The notes under the pieces are model-generated. The model did not search any database, was not told the origin of the DNA, and was given only the letters and a program-made list of their open reading frames with translations. From positions 1-45,595 of the forward strand of contig CACYJD010000001.1 in NCBI GenBank assembly GCA_902774655.1: 45,595 bases of DNA, written 5' to 3'. Positions 39,047 through 45,595 of this stretch are shown here, piece after piece. A program made the position numbers and the translations under genes. Every line of letters begins with the position of its first letter. Position 1 is the stretch's first letter. Origin of the DNA: an uncultured Erysipelotrichaceae bacterium. GTDB lineage: Bacteria; Bacillota_I; Bacilli_A; RFN20; CAG-826.

Positions 39047-41307
39047 TATTGATTTTCAATTAGCCAATCATACACATCTTTAATCTTTTTAAATTCAGAT
39101 CTTGTGATTTGCTTTCCATTATTGATTCTAGACTCAGAATAAGACATGGATTTTAACCAATCTAGAGTTTCGGCCCTATTCTTTTGGTCGTTTGGATTAA
39201 CTAAGACATCCTTTAAGAATGTTGTCCAGTTTGTTTTATAACAAGCTATTTTACAAACATCGTCAAATCCTATCATTTCCCAGAATTCAATGTCCCTATC
39301 AACACCATTTCTAGAGTTTTTGACTTTTAAACTGGCAATATCTCTACTTACTCTAAGAGCCAAATCCTCAGGTATATATTCGTTTTGCCAATTTGCATTT
39401 TCAACAAATTTTTCTTTTATACTATCAATAATCTTTTGTTTGATTTTTGAAACGAACTCGGAAGCTTCAGGATTATAATCCACGCAATACTCATTGATAT
39501 ATTTTTCCAAATCTTCATTGGTGAATTCACTATTATTGTGATTAAAGGCAACCTGCAATGCTCTCCAAGATGTTTCTTTAGCACTACCGCCTTTTGCGGT
39601 TTTAATTTCATTTCTTCTTTCAATTGGTAAATTATTTATAGTATCTGCCAAGGAAACAATCCAATCTTCGCATTTATTCCATAAATCATCAACATCGTAA
39701 ATGACAGAAGGAAGATTGTATTTTTTAATAACCAAATCAACAATATCGCCAATTACTCTTATAACCGCCACCATCATGTTATTTATTGTTAAATAACCGG
39801 CAGAGCCTTTTTCCCATTCTTCTTGGCAGAACTGTTCAATAGTATCTAAACACTTCTTTAGGAATGGATAAATAACATCCGCTGTTTCTCTGCTTTCAGT
39901 TCTATCTAAAACACCATGCTCAGATATTTCGTTCTTTTTATATTTATTAAAGAAGGAGGTCTTTTCAATGGCGTTCTTTAAATATTCAATAGTAATGCAA
40001 CGTCTATCTGTAACTGTATTCTCACCAGTAACAACTCTGCCGTATAGAGGAGAGTCTTTGTCTTCGCCTAATTTTTGACAAATATGAAGAATCACAGCTT
40101 CTTTTCTCTTTGCTAGTTCAGGTGAGTCCCAATTAAGGTCAATAATTAAAGTATTTCTTAGTGATTTAGAAACAGCTTTTTGATTTTCATTAATATCCAT
40201 GAACATTCTTACTTGTTCATCTTTGTCCATATTAACAAAAGCTACTACTGGGACCGTGTTTGATGATGCAAATCTAGATTCTGAGTATCCGTATAATCTA
40301 TGTTGACCATCAATAACATATGCAGATTGGTACTCTTTTGGTAAATGCAATATACCAATTCTAGAAACAGAAGAGGTGTTTTGTGATGCCAAATCGAATT
40401 GAAGGCCCCTCTTTGCATCAATAGAAATAATTAATGAGTTAGGGAAATATCCGCCGTTGTTAACGAACTCTCTAATCTTTTTAAGCCTGTCCTTTTTGAT
40501 TAATCTTTGGTAGGTAGGCATTAAATCGTGATTCGCGTTTGTTCTATGTAAAATGTAAGAAATCTTTAATAAACGTTCTGGCTCAATCAAAAAAGCATAA
40601 TATGTGTATCCGCCCATTTTGCCTTCAATAGCAGGAATCTTTTCATCCATTCCTTTGATTGTTTGGTGAGCAAATAAACTACCTAGTAATTGGTATCTTG
40701 CCGCACTGCCAAGATGATCTACCAAAGCTTTATAGTAGCTTACTGTTTCATCGTCAAAATAAGCAATTTTAGCGTTGGCTAAACGGTCTCTATCTTGAGA
40801 ACCAAGAACGTAGTTCTTTGTGGCAAATATATACTTAAATTTACGTCCTGGATATTCCTTGCTAATTTCTCTAACGAGTCCTTTATATTTACTTTCCATC
40901 TCAGCTATTTCTTGAAGCCAAGATTTATTACGCTCGAATTTTTCAGTTTCCTTGCATTCAATGAATAAGCAGGTTTCATCATCAATAGCAATGACATCTA
41001 ATTGTTTTGTTAAATCTGGGTATTCCTCTGAATATGATAATTTAAAATGCCTATCAGCATTCATGACAGTAAAGCCCATTTTATAGAAAATCATCCATAC
41101 TTCATCTTCGAAAGCATCACCGATTTTCTTTGGCTGCATCATTAAAGCGGAGCCATTTTTATATGTTTTTTTAACAACCCATCCCTGAGATTCTTTAGTT
41201 TGAATAAGTGCCGCATCAAATTTTTCTTCAACACCATCTTTGCTTCTAATTGCCGCTGCAGCTGCCAAAGCTTCACCACTAGCTAAATGTTCCCAGTTCG
41301 TTGCCAT
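39046..41307 (-). CDS. PD-(D/E)XK nuclease fused to a DndB-like DGQHR domain
   Basis: A 753-residue protein. Residues about 60-200 form a restriction-endonuclease-like domain: DAFEDEVWMIF (Glu67/Glu69), LDVIAID (Asp104) and LFIECKETE (Glu117-x-Lys119). Residues about 225-400 carry the DGQHR domain with VIDGQHRLYG (331-340), VAFVNMDKDEQVRMFMDINENQ and KSLRNTLI, as in DndB-type proteins. The C-terminal half is helical. ATG at 41307 follows GGAGG at six bases. It heads an operon with a Dam-like MTase, so it may be a new GATC-linked restriction factor. DndB usually regulates sulfur modification, so the nuclease fusion is notable. Confidence 0.85.
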   Translation of the reverse strand: MATNWEHLASGEALAAAAAIRSKDGVEEKFDAALIQTKESQGWVVKKTYKNGSALMMQPKKIGDAFEDEVWMIFYKMGFTVMNADRHFKLSYSEEYPDLTKQLDVIAIDDETCLFIECKETEKFERNKSWLQEIAEMESKYKGLVREISKEYPGRKFKYIFATKNYVLGSQDRDRLANAKIAYFDDETVSYYKALVDHLGSAARYQLLGSLFAHQTIKGMDEKIPAIEGKMGGYTYYAFLIEPERLLKISYILHRTNANHDLMPTYQRLIKKDRLKKIREFVNNGGYFPNSLIISIDAKRGLQFDLASQNTSSVSRIGILHLPKEYQSAYVIDGQHRLYGYSESRFASSNTVPVVAFVNMDKDEQVRMFMDINENQKAVSKSLRNTLIIDLNWDSPELAKRKEAVILHICQKLGEDKDSPLYGRVVTGENTVTDRRCITIEYLKNAIEKTSFFNKYKKNEISEHGVLDRTESRETADVIYPFLKKCLDTIEQFCQEEWEKGSAGYLTINNMMVAVIRVIGDIVDLVIKKYNLPSVIYDVDDLWNKCEDWIVSLADTINNLPIERRNEIKTAKGGSAKETSWRALQVAFNHNNSEFTNEDLEKYINEYCVDYNPEASEFVSKIKQKIIDSIKEKFVENANWQNEYIPEDLALRVSRDIASLKVKNSRNGVDRDIEFWEMIGFDDVCKIACYKTNWTTFLKDVLVNPNDQKNRAETLDWLKSMSYSESRINNGKQITRSEFKKIKDVYDWLIENQ

Positions 41308-41349
41308 AAACATCCTCCGCTATATATTTTATGTTTATAAACTTTAAGC

Positions 41350-41355
41350 ATTATA
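41350..41355 (-). promoter_or_regulatory. -10 box of the DGQHR operon
   Basis: On the minus strand TGTGATATAATGC contains TATAAT about 43 bases upstream of the DGQHR start. No clear -35 box lies at 17 bases. The same TGTGATATAAT string is used by the left-edge promoter at position 41-51. Confidence 0.5.
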
Positions 41356-41574
41356 TCACAAATATAACGCTTCTTCACTATAGTTATATCTTTTTGACCA
41401 GTAGTTATGTTTTTGAACAGTATTGAGAATATGATTTCTTGATTTTTATCAAAAAATGGCCCATTTTGAGGCGGACCATAAATGCTATAATTGTAAAAAG
41501 TTAGATTATATCTAAAGAAAAAGGACTGACACTATTGTATCAATCCTATGTTTCTAAGTTGGTGCCCATGGTCG

Positions 41575-41656
41575 TAACCTATATGGAAACACATACTGTT
41601 TCACCATAGGTGTATCTGTTTCGTCATAGGGGGTATGTGTTTCACCATAGGTTTTT
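41575..41656. repeat. TGTTTCACCATAGG repeats, possible old transposon end
   Basis: TGTTTCACCATAGG occurs at about 41599 and 41639, with a variant TGTTTCGTCATAGG between them and a near-inverted copy CCTATATGGAAACACATAC at about 41579. The units are about 20-26 bases apart. Arrays of this type are found at ends of IS21-like elements. No transposase is present, so it is at most a remnant. A regulatory array is the alternative. Confidence 0.45.
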
Positions 41657-41723
41657 CAAATAATAGAAATTTTACCATAATTTTAAGGTGTCGTTATAAC
41701 CACTACCTATATTGAAATAGTTA

Positions 41724-41758
41724 AAAATAAAGAAAAAATGAGCATTTAAGCCCATTTT
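41724..41758 (-). terminator. Terminator after tRNA-Trp
   Basis: On the minus strand AAAATGGGC (41750-41758) pairs with GCTCATTTT (41735-41743), a 9-bp stem with one G-T pair and loop TTAAAT, followed by TTCTTTATTTTT. It lies about 50 bases after the tRNA 3' end. Confidence 0.75.
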
Positions 41759-41807
41759 CTGCAACAACCCTCTATCTGTACTTTGTATCAAAGTAATAAT
41801 ACTTAGG

Positions 41808-41881
41808 TGGCAGGGGTGACAAGAATCGAACTCGCATCAGCGGTTTTGGAGACCGTTGCACTGCCATTGTGCTACACCCCT
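41808..41881 (-). tRNA. tRNA-Trp (anticodon CCA)
   Basis: The reverse complement folds as a 74-base tRNA: acceptor stem AGGGGTG/CACCCCT, D arm around AGCACAATGGCAGTGC, anticodon loop CTCCAAA (32-38) with CCA, T arm GCGAG-TTCGATT-CTTGT, and an encoded 3' CCA. It reads UGG only, consistent with TGA being a stop. A TTGATG-17-TGTAAT promoter (41900-41928) precedes it. The prophage side lies at its 3' end, a common integration site. Confidence 0.95.
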
Positions 41882-41899
41882 ATATTGCGCTTTGATATT

Positions 41900-41928
41900 A
41901 TTACATAAATATTTTAAATATTCATCAA
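41900..41928 (-). promoter_or_regulatory. Promoter of tRNA-Trp
   Basis: On the minus strand TTGATG (41923-41928) and TGTAAT (41900-41905) are separated by 17 bases, about 19 bases before the tRNA 5' end. It is separate from the Nudix stop codon, so the tRNA can be transcribed alone. Confidence 0.65.
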
Positions 41929-41933
41929 TTTTA

Positions 41934-42395
41934 TTAATAATTTTCTACGCTTATTAATTCACCTTGGCTATAGACTAATTTCATTTTGAAATAGTTTTCA
42001 TGATTAATCAGCTTTGGTAAGAATGCTTTATCTCCTTCCCACATTGGATAATCATAAATATCTTTGATTGGAATCCATCTTAATTCGCCTTCATTACATT
42101 CGATTAATACACCACTGAAGTCAGTAACTTCATAGACGTACATCATCATTTTTAATTGATCGTCTATAAAAAGGACTTCACCAGCGCATTTTAAAGAATG
42201 AATATTTAAACCTGTTTCTTCTTTTGTTTCTCTAATCGCACATTCATCAATGGATTCGTGAGCTTCTCTTCTTCCACCGACACCAATCCATTTGTTTTTA
42301 TTGATATCGTTTTTCTTTTTATTGCGATATAAAAGAAGATAACAATTATCTTTTTTAAGATAAACAACTGTTGTATCGATAATATTGTTATCCAT
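41934..42395 (-). CDS. Nudix hydrolase (MutT-like)
   Basis: A 153-residue Nudix protein. The Nudix box is seen as GRREAHE, a seven-residue spacer and RETKEETGL, matching G-x5-E-x7-R-E-x2-E-E-x-G. These enzymes hydrolyse nucleoside diphosphate-linked compounds, often oxidised dGTP. The exact substrate cannot be read. It lies downstream of DUF3899 with a small gap, so it is probably in the Opp operon or just after it. Confidence 0.92.
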   Translation of the reverse strand: MDNNIIDTTVVYLKKDNCYLLLYRNKKKNDINKNKWIGVGGRREAHESIDECAIRETKEETGLNIHSLKCAGEVLFIDDQLKMMMYVYEVTDFSGVLIECNEGELRWIPIKDIYDYPMWEGDKAFLPKLINHENYFKMKLVYSQGELISVENY

Positions 42396-42400
42396 TTAAA

Positions 42401-42808
42401 CTAATTAACAGGAACTGGTTCGTTATAATAACACGCTAGAAAGATGAGGGAAATACCAATAAAAGCTAATCCAACAACGATAAAATAAAGGAATTCGGCT
42501 CTTGGTCTTTCCGCTCTAGCGATTTGATAATCATAGAAGGTATGATATTTGGCTTTACCTTTTCTAAATAGAGAAATAAAACGGGAAATGCCGTAAATTA
42601 GCATTTCAAATGCTCCACCATTAGCGGCTAAGATCATTAAACCAAGAGCGGTACATAAAACACCGACTGTGAAAATTGAATCAGTCACATAATGATAAGC
42701 AATACGCGGAGTCTCCGCAGAAAAAGTACCTTTAACCGCAATAATGATAAAGGATATTAAAGCACAAACAGCAAATGTTATGGAGTATTCTAAAATCTTC
42801 TTACGCAT
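42401..42808 (-). CDS. DUF3899 membrane protein
   Basis: A 135-residue membrane protein with about four hydrophobic segments (ITFAVCALISFIIIAV, IFTVGVLCTALGLMILAA, FLYFIVVGLAFIGISLIF) and a central FISLFRKGKAKYHTFYDYQIA, characteristic of DUF3899. Function unknown. It overlaps the end of oppF by eight bases and is probably cotranscribed. Confidence 0.8.
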   Translation of the reverse strand: MRKKILEYSITFAVCALISFIIIAVKGTFSAETPRIAYHYVTDSIFTVGVLCTALGLMILAANGGAFEMLIYGISRFISLFRKGKAKYHTFYDYQIARAERPRAEFLYFIVVGLAFIGISLIFLACYYNEPVPVN

Positions 42809-44147
42809 TCTTCTTACTATCTAATTCTTTAATCTCTTCTTTATACTTTTCAAATTCTTCGCTGTTGCAAAGAATGAAGTGGCCCGGGAGAATCTCTCTC
42901 ATCGTTGGGCCTTCCTTGCTGTAATCGTGAGCACTTAAAGGATTATAAGTAATTCTCTTTCTCTTCTTTTCATAATGTGGATCTGGAAGAGGAATAGCGC
43001 TCAAAAGTGACTTGGTGTATGGATGGAGTGGATGTTTAAATAATTCATCGGATGTTGTCATTTCAACGATGTGACCGAAATACATAACGGCAATACGATC
43101 AGAGAAATACTTAACGACTGAAAGGTCGTGAGCGATGAATAAAATGGTTAAACCCATCTTTTCTCTTAATTGATTTAAGAGGTTAATGACTTGGGCTTGA
43201 ATAGAAACGTCAAGAGCGGAGATTGGTTCGTCAGCAATAATGAGTTCTGGTTCAAGAATAATAGAACGAGCAATACCGATTCTTTGTCTTTGACCACCAG
43301 AGAATTCATGTGGATAGCGAGTCGCGTGTTCTTGAACTAAACCAACGAGTTCAAGCATTTTATAAACTCGTTCGTCAATATACTTTTTATCGCGGATACC
43401 ACGGATAATTAAACCTTCAGCGATAATATCACGAACAGTCATACGTGGATCTAAGGAAGCGATTGGGTCTTGGAAGATCATTTGAATCTTATTCATAATG
43501 CGGTCTTTGCTCGCAATACGCTTTTCTTCTTTGAACTTCTTAGTTAAAGTATCTAATTGATTATTAAGTTCCGCTAATTCGGCATCGTTGTTAGATGCTT
43601 TAGCCGCTTCGATTTTGCCATTTAAGTCTTCAAAAAGTGGGTTATACTTATCCACGACTTTTTGCACTTCAAATTTAGCGAATTCTTTATTGCAGTTACG
43701 ATGATCATATCTCGCTAATTTAATCTTTTCGATATTCTCGTTTTTAACCGCATTAAATTCATCAGCAATGGCTTTTTTCTTTTCGTTAAATTCATTAGCA
43801 CGCGCACTCTTTTCTTCTGGAGAAAGAGCTTTCATTTCTTTATTAAGTGCATCGTTTGCGGCATCAAATTTAGCTTTTGCCATCTTAATAGCGGTTTTGT
43901 ATTCTAATGTACCAGCGACAATACGCTTGTCATCAAAATAAACACTACCACCTGTGGCATCGTATAAACGGATAATTGTTCTACCAGTTGTGGTTTTGCC
44001 ACATCCTGATTCACCGACAAGACCAAAAACTTCGCCCTTATAGATTTCGAAGTTCACGTCATCAACGGCTCTTAAAACATGTTTTCCGAGTTTGAAATGT
44101 TGAGAAAGATGCTCAACTTTAAGTAAAACTTTTCTATTGTCTTCCAT
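42801..44147 (-). CDS. oppF: Oligopeptide ABC transporter ATPase OppF
   Basis: A 448-residue ATPase. Walker A is GLVGESGCGKTTTG (residues 42-55), the Q-loop is in MIFQDPIASLDPRMT, the signature SGGQRQRIGIAR and Walker B ELIIADEPISALD follow, and the C-terminus has the HPLHPYTKSLLSAIP oligopeptide motif. Between Walker A and the Q-loop is an insert of about 130 residues, rich in Lys/Glu/Ala (AKFDAANDALNKEMKALSPE), likely a coiled coil. OppF with OppD powers uptake of peptides. It starts in a TAATG overlap with oppD. Typical OppF proteins have about 310-330 residues, so the insert explains the extra length. Confidence 0.93.
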   Translation of the reverse strand: MEDNRKVLLKVEHLSQHFKLGKHVLRAVDDVNFEIYKGEVFGLVGESGCGKTTTGRTIIRLYDATGGSVYFDDKRIVAGTLEYKTAIKMAKAKFDAANDALNKEMKALSPEEKSARANEFNEKKKAIADEFNAVKNENIEKIKLARYDHRNCNKEFAKFEVQKVVDKYNPLFEDLNGKIEAAKASNNDAELAELNNQLDTLTKKFKEEKRIASKDRIMNKIQMIFQDPIASLDPRMTVRDIIAEGLIIRGIRDKKYIDERVYKMLELVGLVQEHATRYPHEFSGGQRQRIGIARSIILEPELIIADEPISALDVSIQAQVINLLNQLREKMGLTILFIAHDLSVVKYFSDRIAVMYFGHIVEMTTSDELFKHPLHPYTKSLLSAIPLPDPHYEKKRKRITYNPLSAHDYSKEGPTMREILPGHFILCNSEEFEKYKEEIKELDSKKNA

Positions 44148-45595
44148 TATAGTTGCTCTGCCTCCTTCTTCATACGTGCAATACGTTCTTTAATAATCTT
44201 TGGTGGTTCCACTTTTGGTGCGTCTGGATGGAGTAACCATGTCGCGGCATAGTGAGTATCACTAACCTTGAATAAAGGTGGTTCCATTTCGTAATCGATT
44301 TCTAAAGCGTATTTATTTCTTTCTGCGAAAGCATCACCCACTGGTGGATAAATTAAGTTTGGTGGTGTTCCTGGAATAGCTTCTAGTTTTTCTTTTGTTT
44401 CTAAGTCAGGCATAGAAGATAATAATGCCCATGTATATGGATGTTTTGGATCATAGAAGATGTCTTCGCTTGTGCCGTATTCAACGATCTTACCAGCATA
44501 CATAACGGCAATACGGTCCGCCATATTGGCGACAACACCTAAGTCGTGGGTAATAAAGATAATGGAAAGATTTCTTTCCGCTTTGATCTTGTTAATAAGT
44601 TCAAGAATTTGACTTTGAATGGTGACGTCTAAAGCGGTTGTTGGTTCGTCACAAATTAAGATATCTGGGTTAGCACTAAGAGCGATCGCAATAACGATAC
44701 GTTGTCTCATACCACCAGAGAATTCAAATGGATATTGACGATATCTAATTGAAGGTTCTGGGATACCAACTTCTTTCAGAAGTTCTAATGATCTAGTCTT
44801 AGCAATACCGAGTGTCACACGATAGACTAAACGGCTTGCTTGTTCTTTAAAGAAGTCGATTAAGATAATCATTTCTTCTCTAGCGTTATAATCTTTCTTA
44901 TTAATATCAACGGTATATCTATCAATTAAATCATCGATGATTTTTTCGATATTGGATTTTGTTAATTCTAAATCGACAGTGTATGGAGGAATGACTTTCC
45001 ATGTTGGAGTCTTGCCTTGTGCCACTAAAGCGTCATATTTAGCTTTGCTATTTTCGTATTTACGAATATTAATTGGATTTCTTTTTACACCTTCAAAGTA
45101 ACGATTGACTTCGTGAATAATAGAAATACCAAATGAGTATTCAACACTATGCTTTTTAACTCTTAAATAGTCAATAGCGTCATCGACCTTTTTAATGATG
45201 ACTTTAAGTTCTTTTTTAACATCAGACTTATTTAAATTCTCTAAAGAAGATAATTTATCTTTAAGTCCTTGCAATAAAGGTAATAATTCTTTTTTCTTAT
45301 TTAAAGAGACATCACGAGAATGTTGAATAGCGGTTGTACCAATTTCAATGAAAGAATTCATGAAATCATCATTTAAATATTGAAGAGTCATTTGATCTAA
45401 TTCTTCAATCGAGGAAGCGGTTGTTTCATCAAATGATGGGTTTTTATATTTATAGTAGCCTAAACGGAAGAAGTCAGGGTGTTTCTTCTTTGTCGCGGCA
45501 TCCGCTTTTATAGATAATGATTTAAACGTATTAATGACGTTTTCAACAGAAATCTCTTTATCTGGTGTCTTTAAGAAGCTATCAATTGAAGCAAC
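44147..45595 (-). CDS. oppD: Oligopeptide ABC transporter ATPase OppD, partial
   Basis: The frame is open to the right edge, so the start and Walker A lie outside. At least 482 residues are visible: a long helical insert of more than 200 residues, then SGGMRQRIVIAIALSANPDILICDEPTTALDVTIQ (signature and Walker B, given in part as SGGMRQRIV and ILICDEPTTALD), FITHDLGVV and the oligopeptide motif DPKHPYTWALLSSMP. The insert is larger than in most OppD proteins. An internal ATG near 45391 is not the real start. Confidence 0.93.
   Translation of the reverse strand, partial: VASIDSFLKTPDKEISVENVINTFKSLSIKADAATKKKHPDFFRLGYYKYKNPSFDETTASSIEELDQMTLQYLNDDFMNSFIEIGTTAIQHSRDVSLNKKKELLPLLQGLKDKLSSLENLNKSDVKKELKVIIKKVDDAIDYLRVKKHSVEYSFGISIIHEVNRYFEGVKRNPINIRKYENSKAKYDALVAQGKTPTWKVIPPYTVDLELTKSNIEKIIDDLIDRYTVDINKKDYNAREEMIILIDFFKEQASRLVYRVTLGIAKTRSLELLKEVGIPEPSIRYRQYPFEFSGGMRQRIVIAIALSANPDILICDEPTTALDVTIQSQILELINKIKAERNLSIIFITHDLGVVANMADRIAVMYAGKIVEYGTSEDIFYDPKHPYTWALLSSMPDLETKEKLEAIPGTPPNLIYPPVGDAFAERNKYALEIDYEMEPPLFKVSDTHYAATWLLHPDAPKVEPPKIIKERIARMKKEAEQL

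Larger units (their letters stand above)
41308..41807. other. Intergenic region between the DGQHR operon and tRNA-Trp
   Basis: A 500-base gap. It includes a minus-strand TATAAT (41350-41355) for the DGQHR operon, an isolated plus-strand extended -10 TGCTATAAT (41483-41491) with no gene behind it, a repeat array at 41575-41656, the tRNA terminator at 41724-41758 and a palindrome TACTTTG-TAT-CAAAGTA (41779-41795). No gene is supported. Confidence 0.6.

Noticed and set aside
1..41807. Integrase or recombinase gene of the element
   Set aside because: No tyrosine or serine recombinase motifs were seen in any visible gene; it may be beyond the left edge.
1..45595. CRISPR array
   Set aside because: No regular direct repeats with unique spacers were seen. 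The only array-like repeat (41.58-41.66 kb) has three imperfect units and is better explained otherwise.
1..45595. Mycoplasma genetic code (TGA as Trp)
   Set aside because: TGA is used as a stop at the ends of intact genes, such as metQ, and the tRNA-Trp has a CCA anticodon.

Overview
The window is a low-GC Gram-positive chromosome segment (Bacillota/Mycoplasmatota side) carrying an almost complete HK97-type siphophage prophage, a cluster of defence genes beside it, and a short host flank. TGA is used as a stop (for example at the end of the MetQ-like gene) and the only tRNA, tRNA-Trp, has a CCA anticodon, so the standard bacterial code applies and not the Mycoplasma code. Strong AGGAGG ribosome sites, the DUF3899 protein and oligopeptide-transporter ATPases with long charged insertions suggest a gut Bacilli or Acholeplasma/RF39-like lineage. 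This placement is inference.

Nearly everything is on the minus strand, so the phage reads from high to low coordinates. About 30.45-21.8 kb is the early/replication operon: two small leader genes, DUF2800, DUF2815, a family A DNA polymerase, a primase-helicase, a VRR-NUC nuclease, a SNF2-type helicase and an ArpU/DUF1492-like late activator, ended by a terminator at 21.7 kb. About 21.7-16.2 kb holds a ParB-methyltransferase fusion, three small unknown genes, and an unusual methionine/SAM block: a MetI-like permease, a MetQ-like lipoprotein and a compact SAM synthetase (MetK), followed by HNH. A possible cos region precedes the small terminase. About 16.0-12.4 kb has the terminase genes, with a leucine-rich receptor-binding-like protein placed between the small and large subunits. 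The large terminase is broken by a small deletion and frameshift, so the prophage is probably defective unless this is a sequencing error. About 12.4-0.5 kb is portal, protease, capsid, connectors, tail (with a clear CCCAAAA -1 frameshift for gpG/gpGT), tape measure, distal tail, tail tip, fibre, an RlaP-like nucleotidyltransferase and two holin-like proteins, closed by a terminator at 0.5 kb. No endolysin and no integrase are visible. Both could lie beyond the left edge, where another minus-strand gene starts at position 11.

Upstream of the early operon are three conflict modules. An ABC-three-component-like system (HNH-type zinc protein, small middle protein, DUF2326-type SMC-like ATPase; 33.7-30.6 kb) is bracketed by two intrinsic terminators. 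A Sau3AI-like GATC restriction enzyme and its divergent C5-cytosine methyltransferase (36.3-35.0 and 36.5-37.7 kb) share an intergenic promoter containing GATC. A tightly overlapped operon (41.3-37.8 kb) encodes a PD-(D/E)XK nuclease fused to a DndB-like DGQHR domain, a Dam/DpnM-like GATC adenine methyltransferase and a small helical protein. I do not recognise this operon as a named defence system, and it is the leading candidate for something new. Between the first two modules a plus-strand unit (small acidic ORF, a roughly 240-nt RNA-like leader rich in complementary helices, sigma-like protein) stands alone.

The right flank (41.8-45.6 kb) is host: tRNA-Trp with promoter and terminator, a Nudix hydrolase, a DUF3899 membrane protein, OppF, and OppD running off the window. 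The element lies against the 3' end of tRNA-Trp, which suggests, without proving, that this tRNA is its attachment site.
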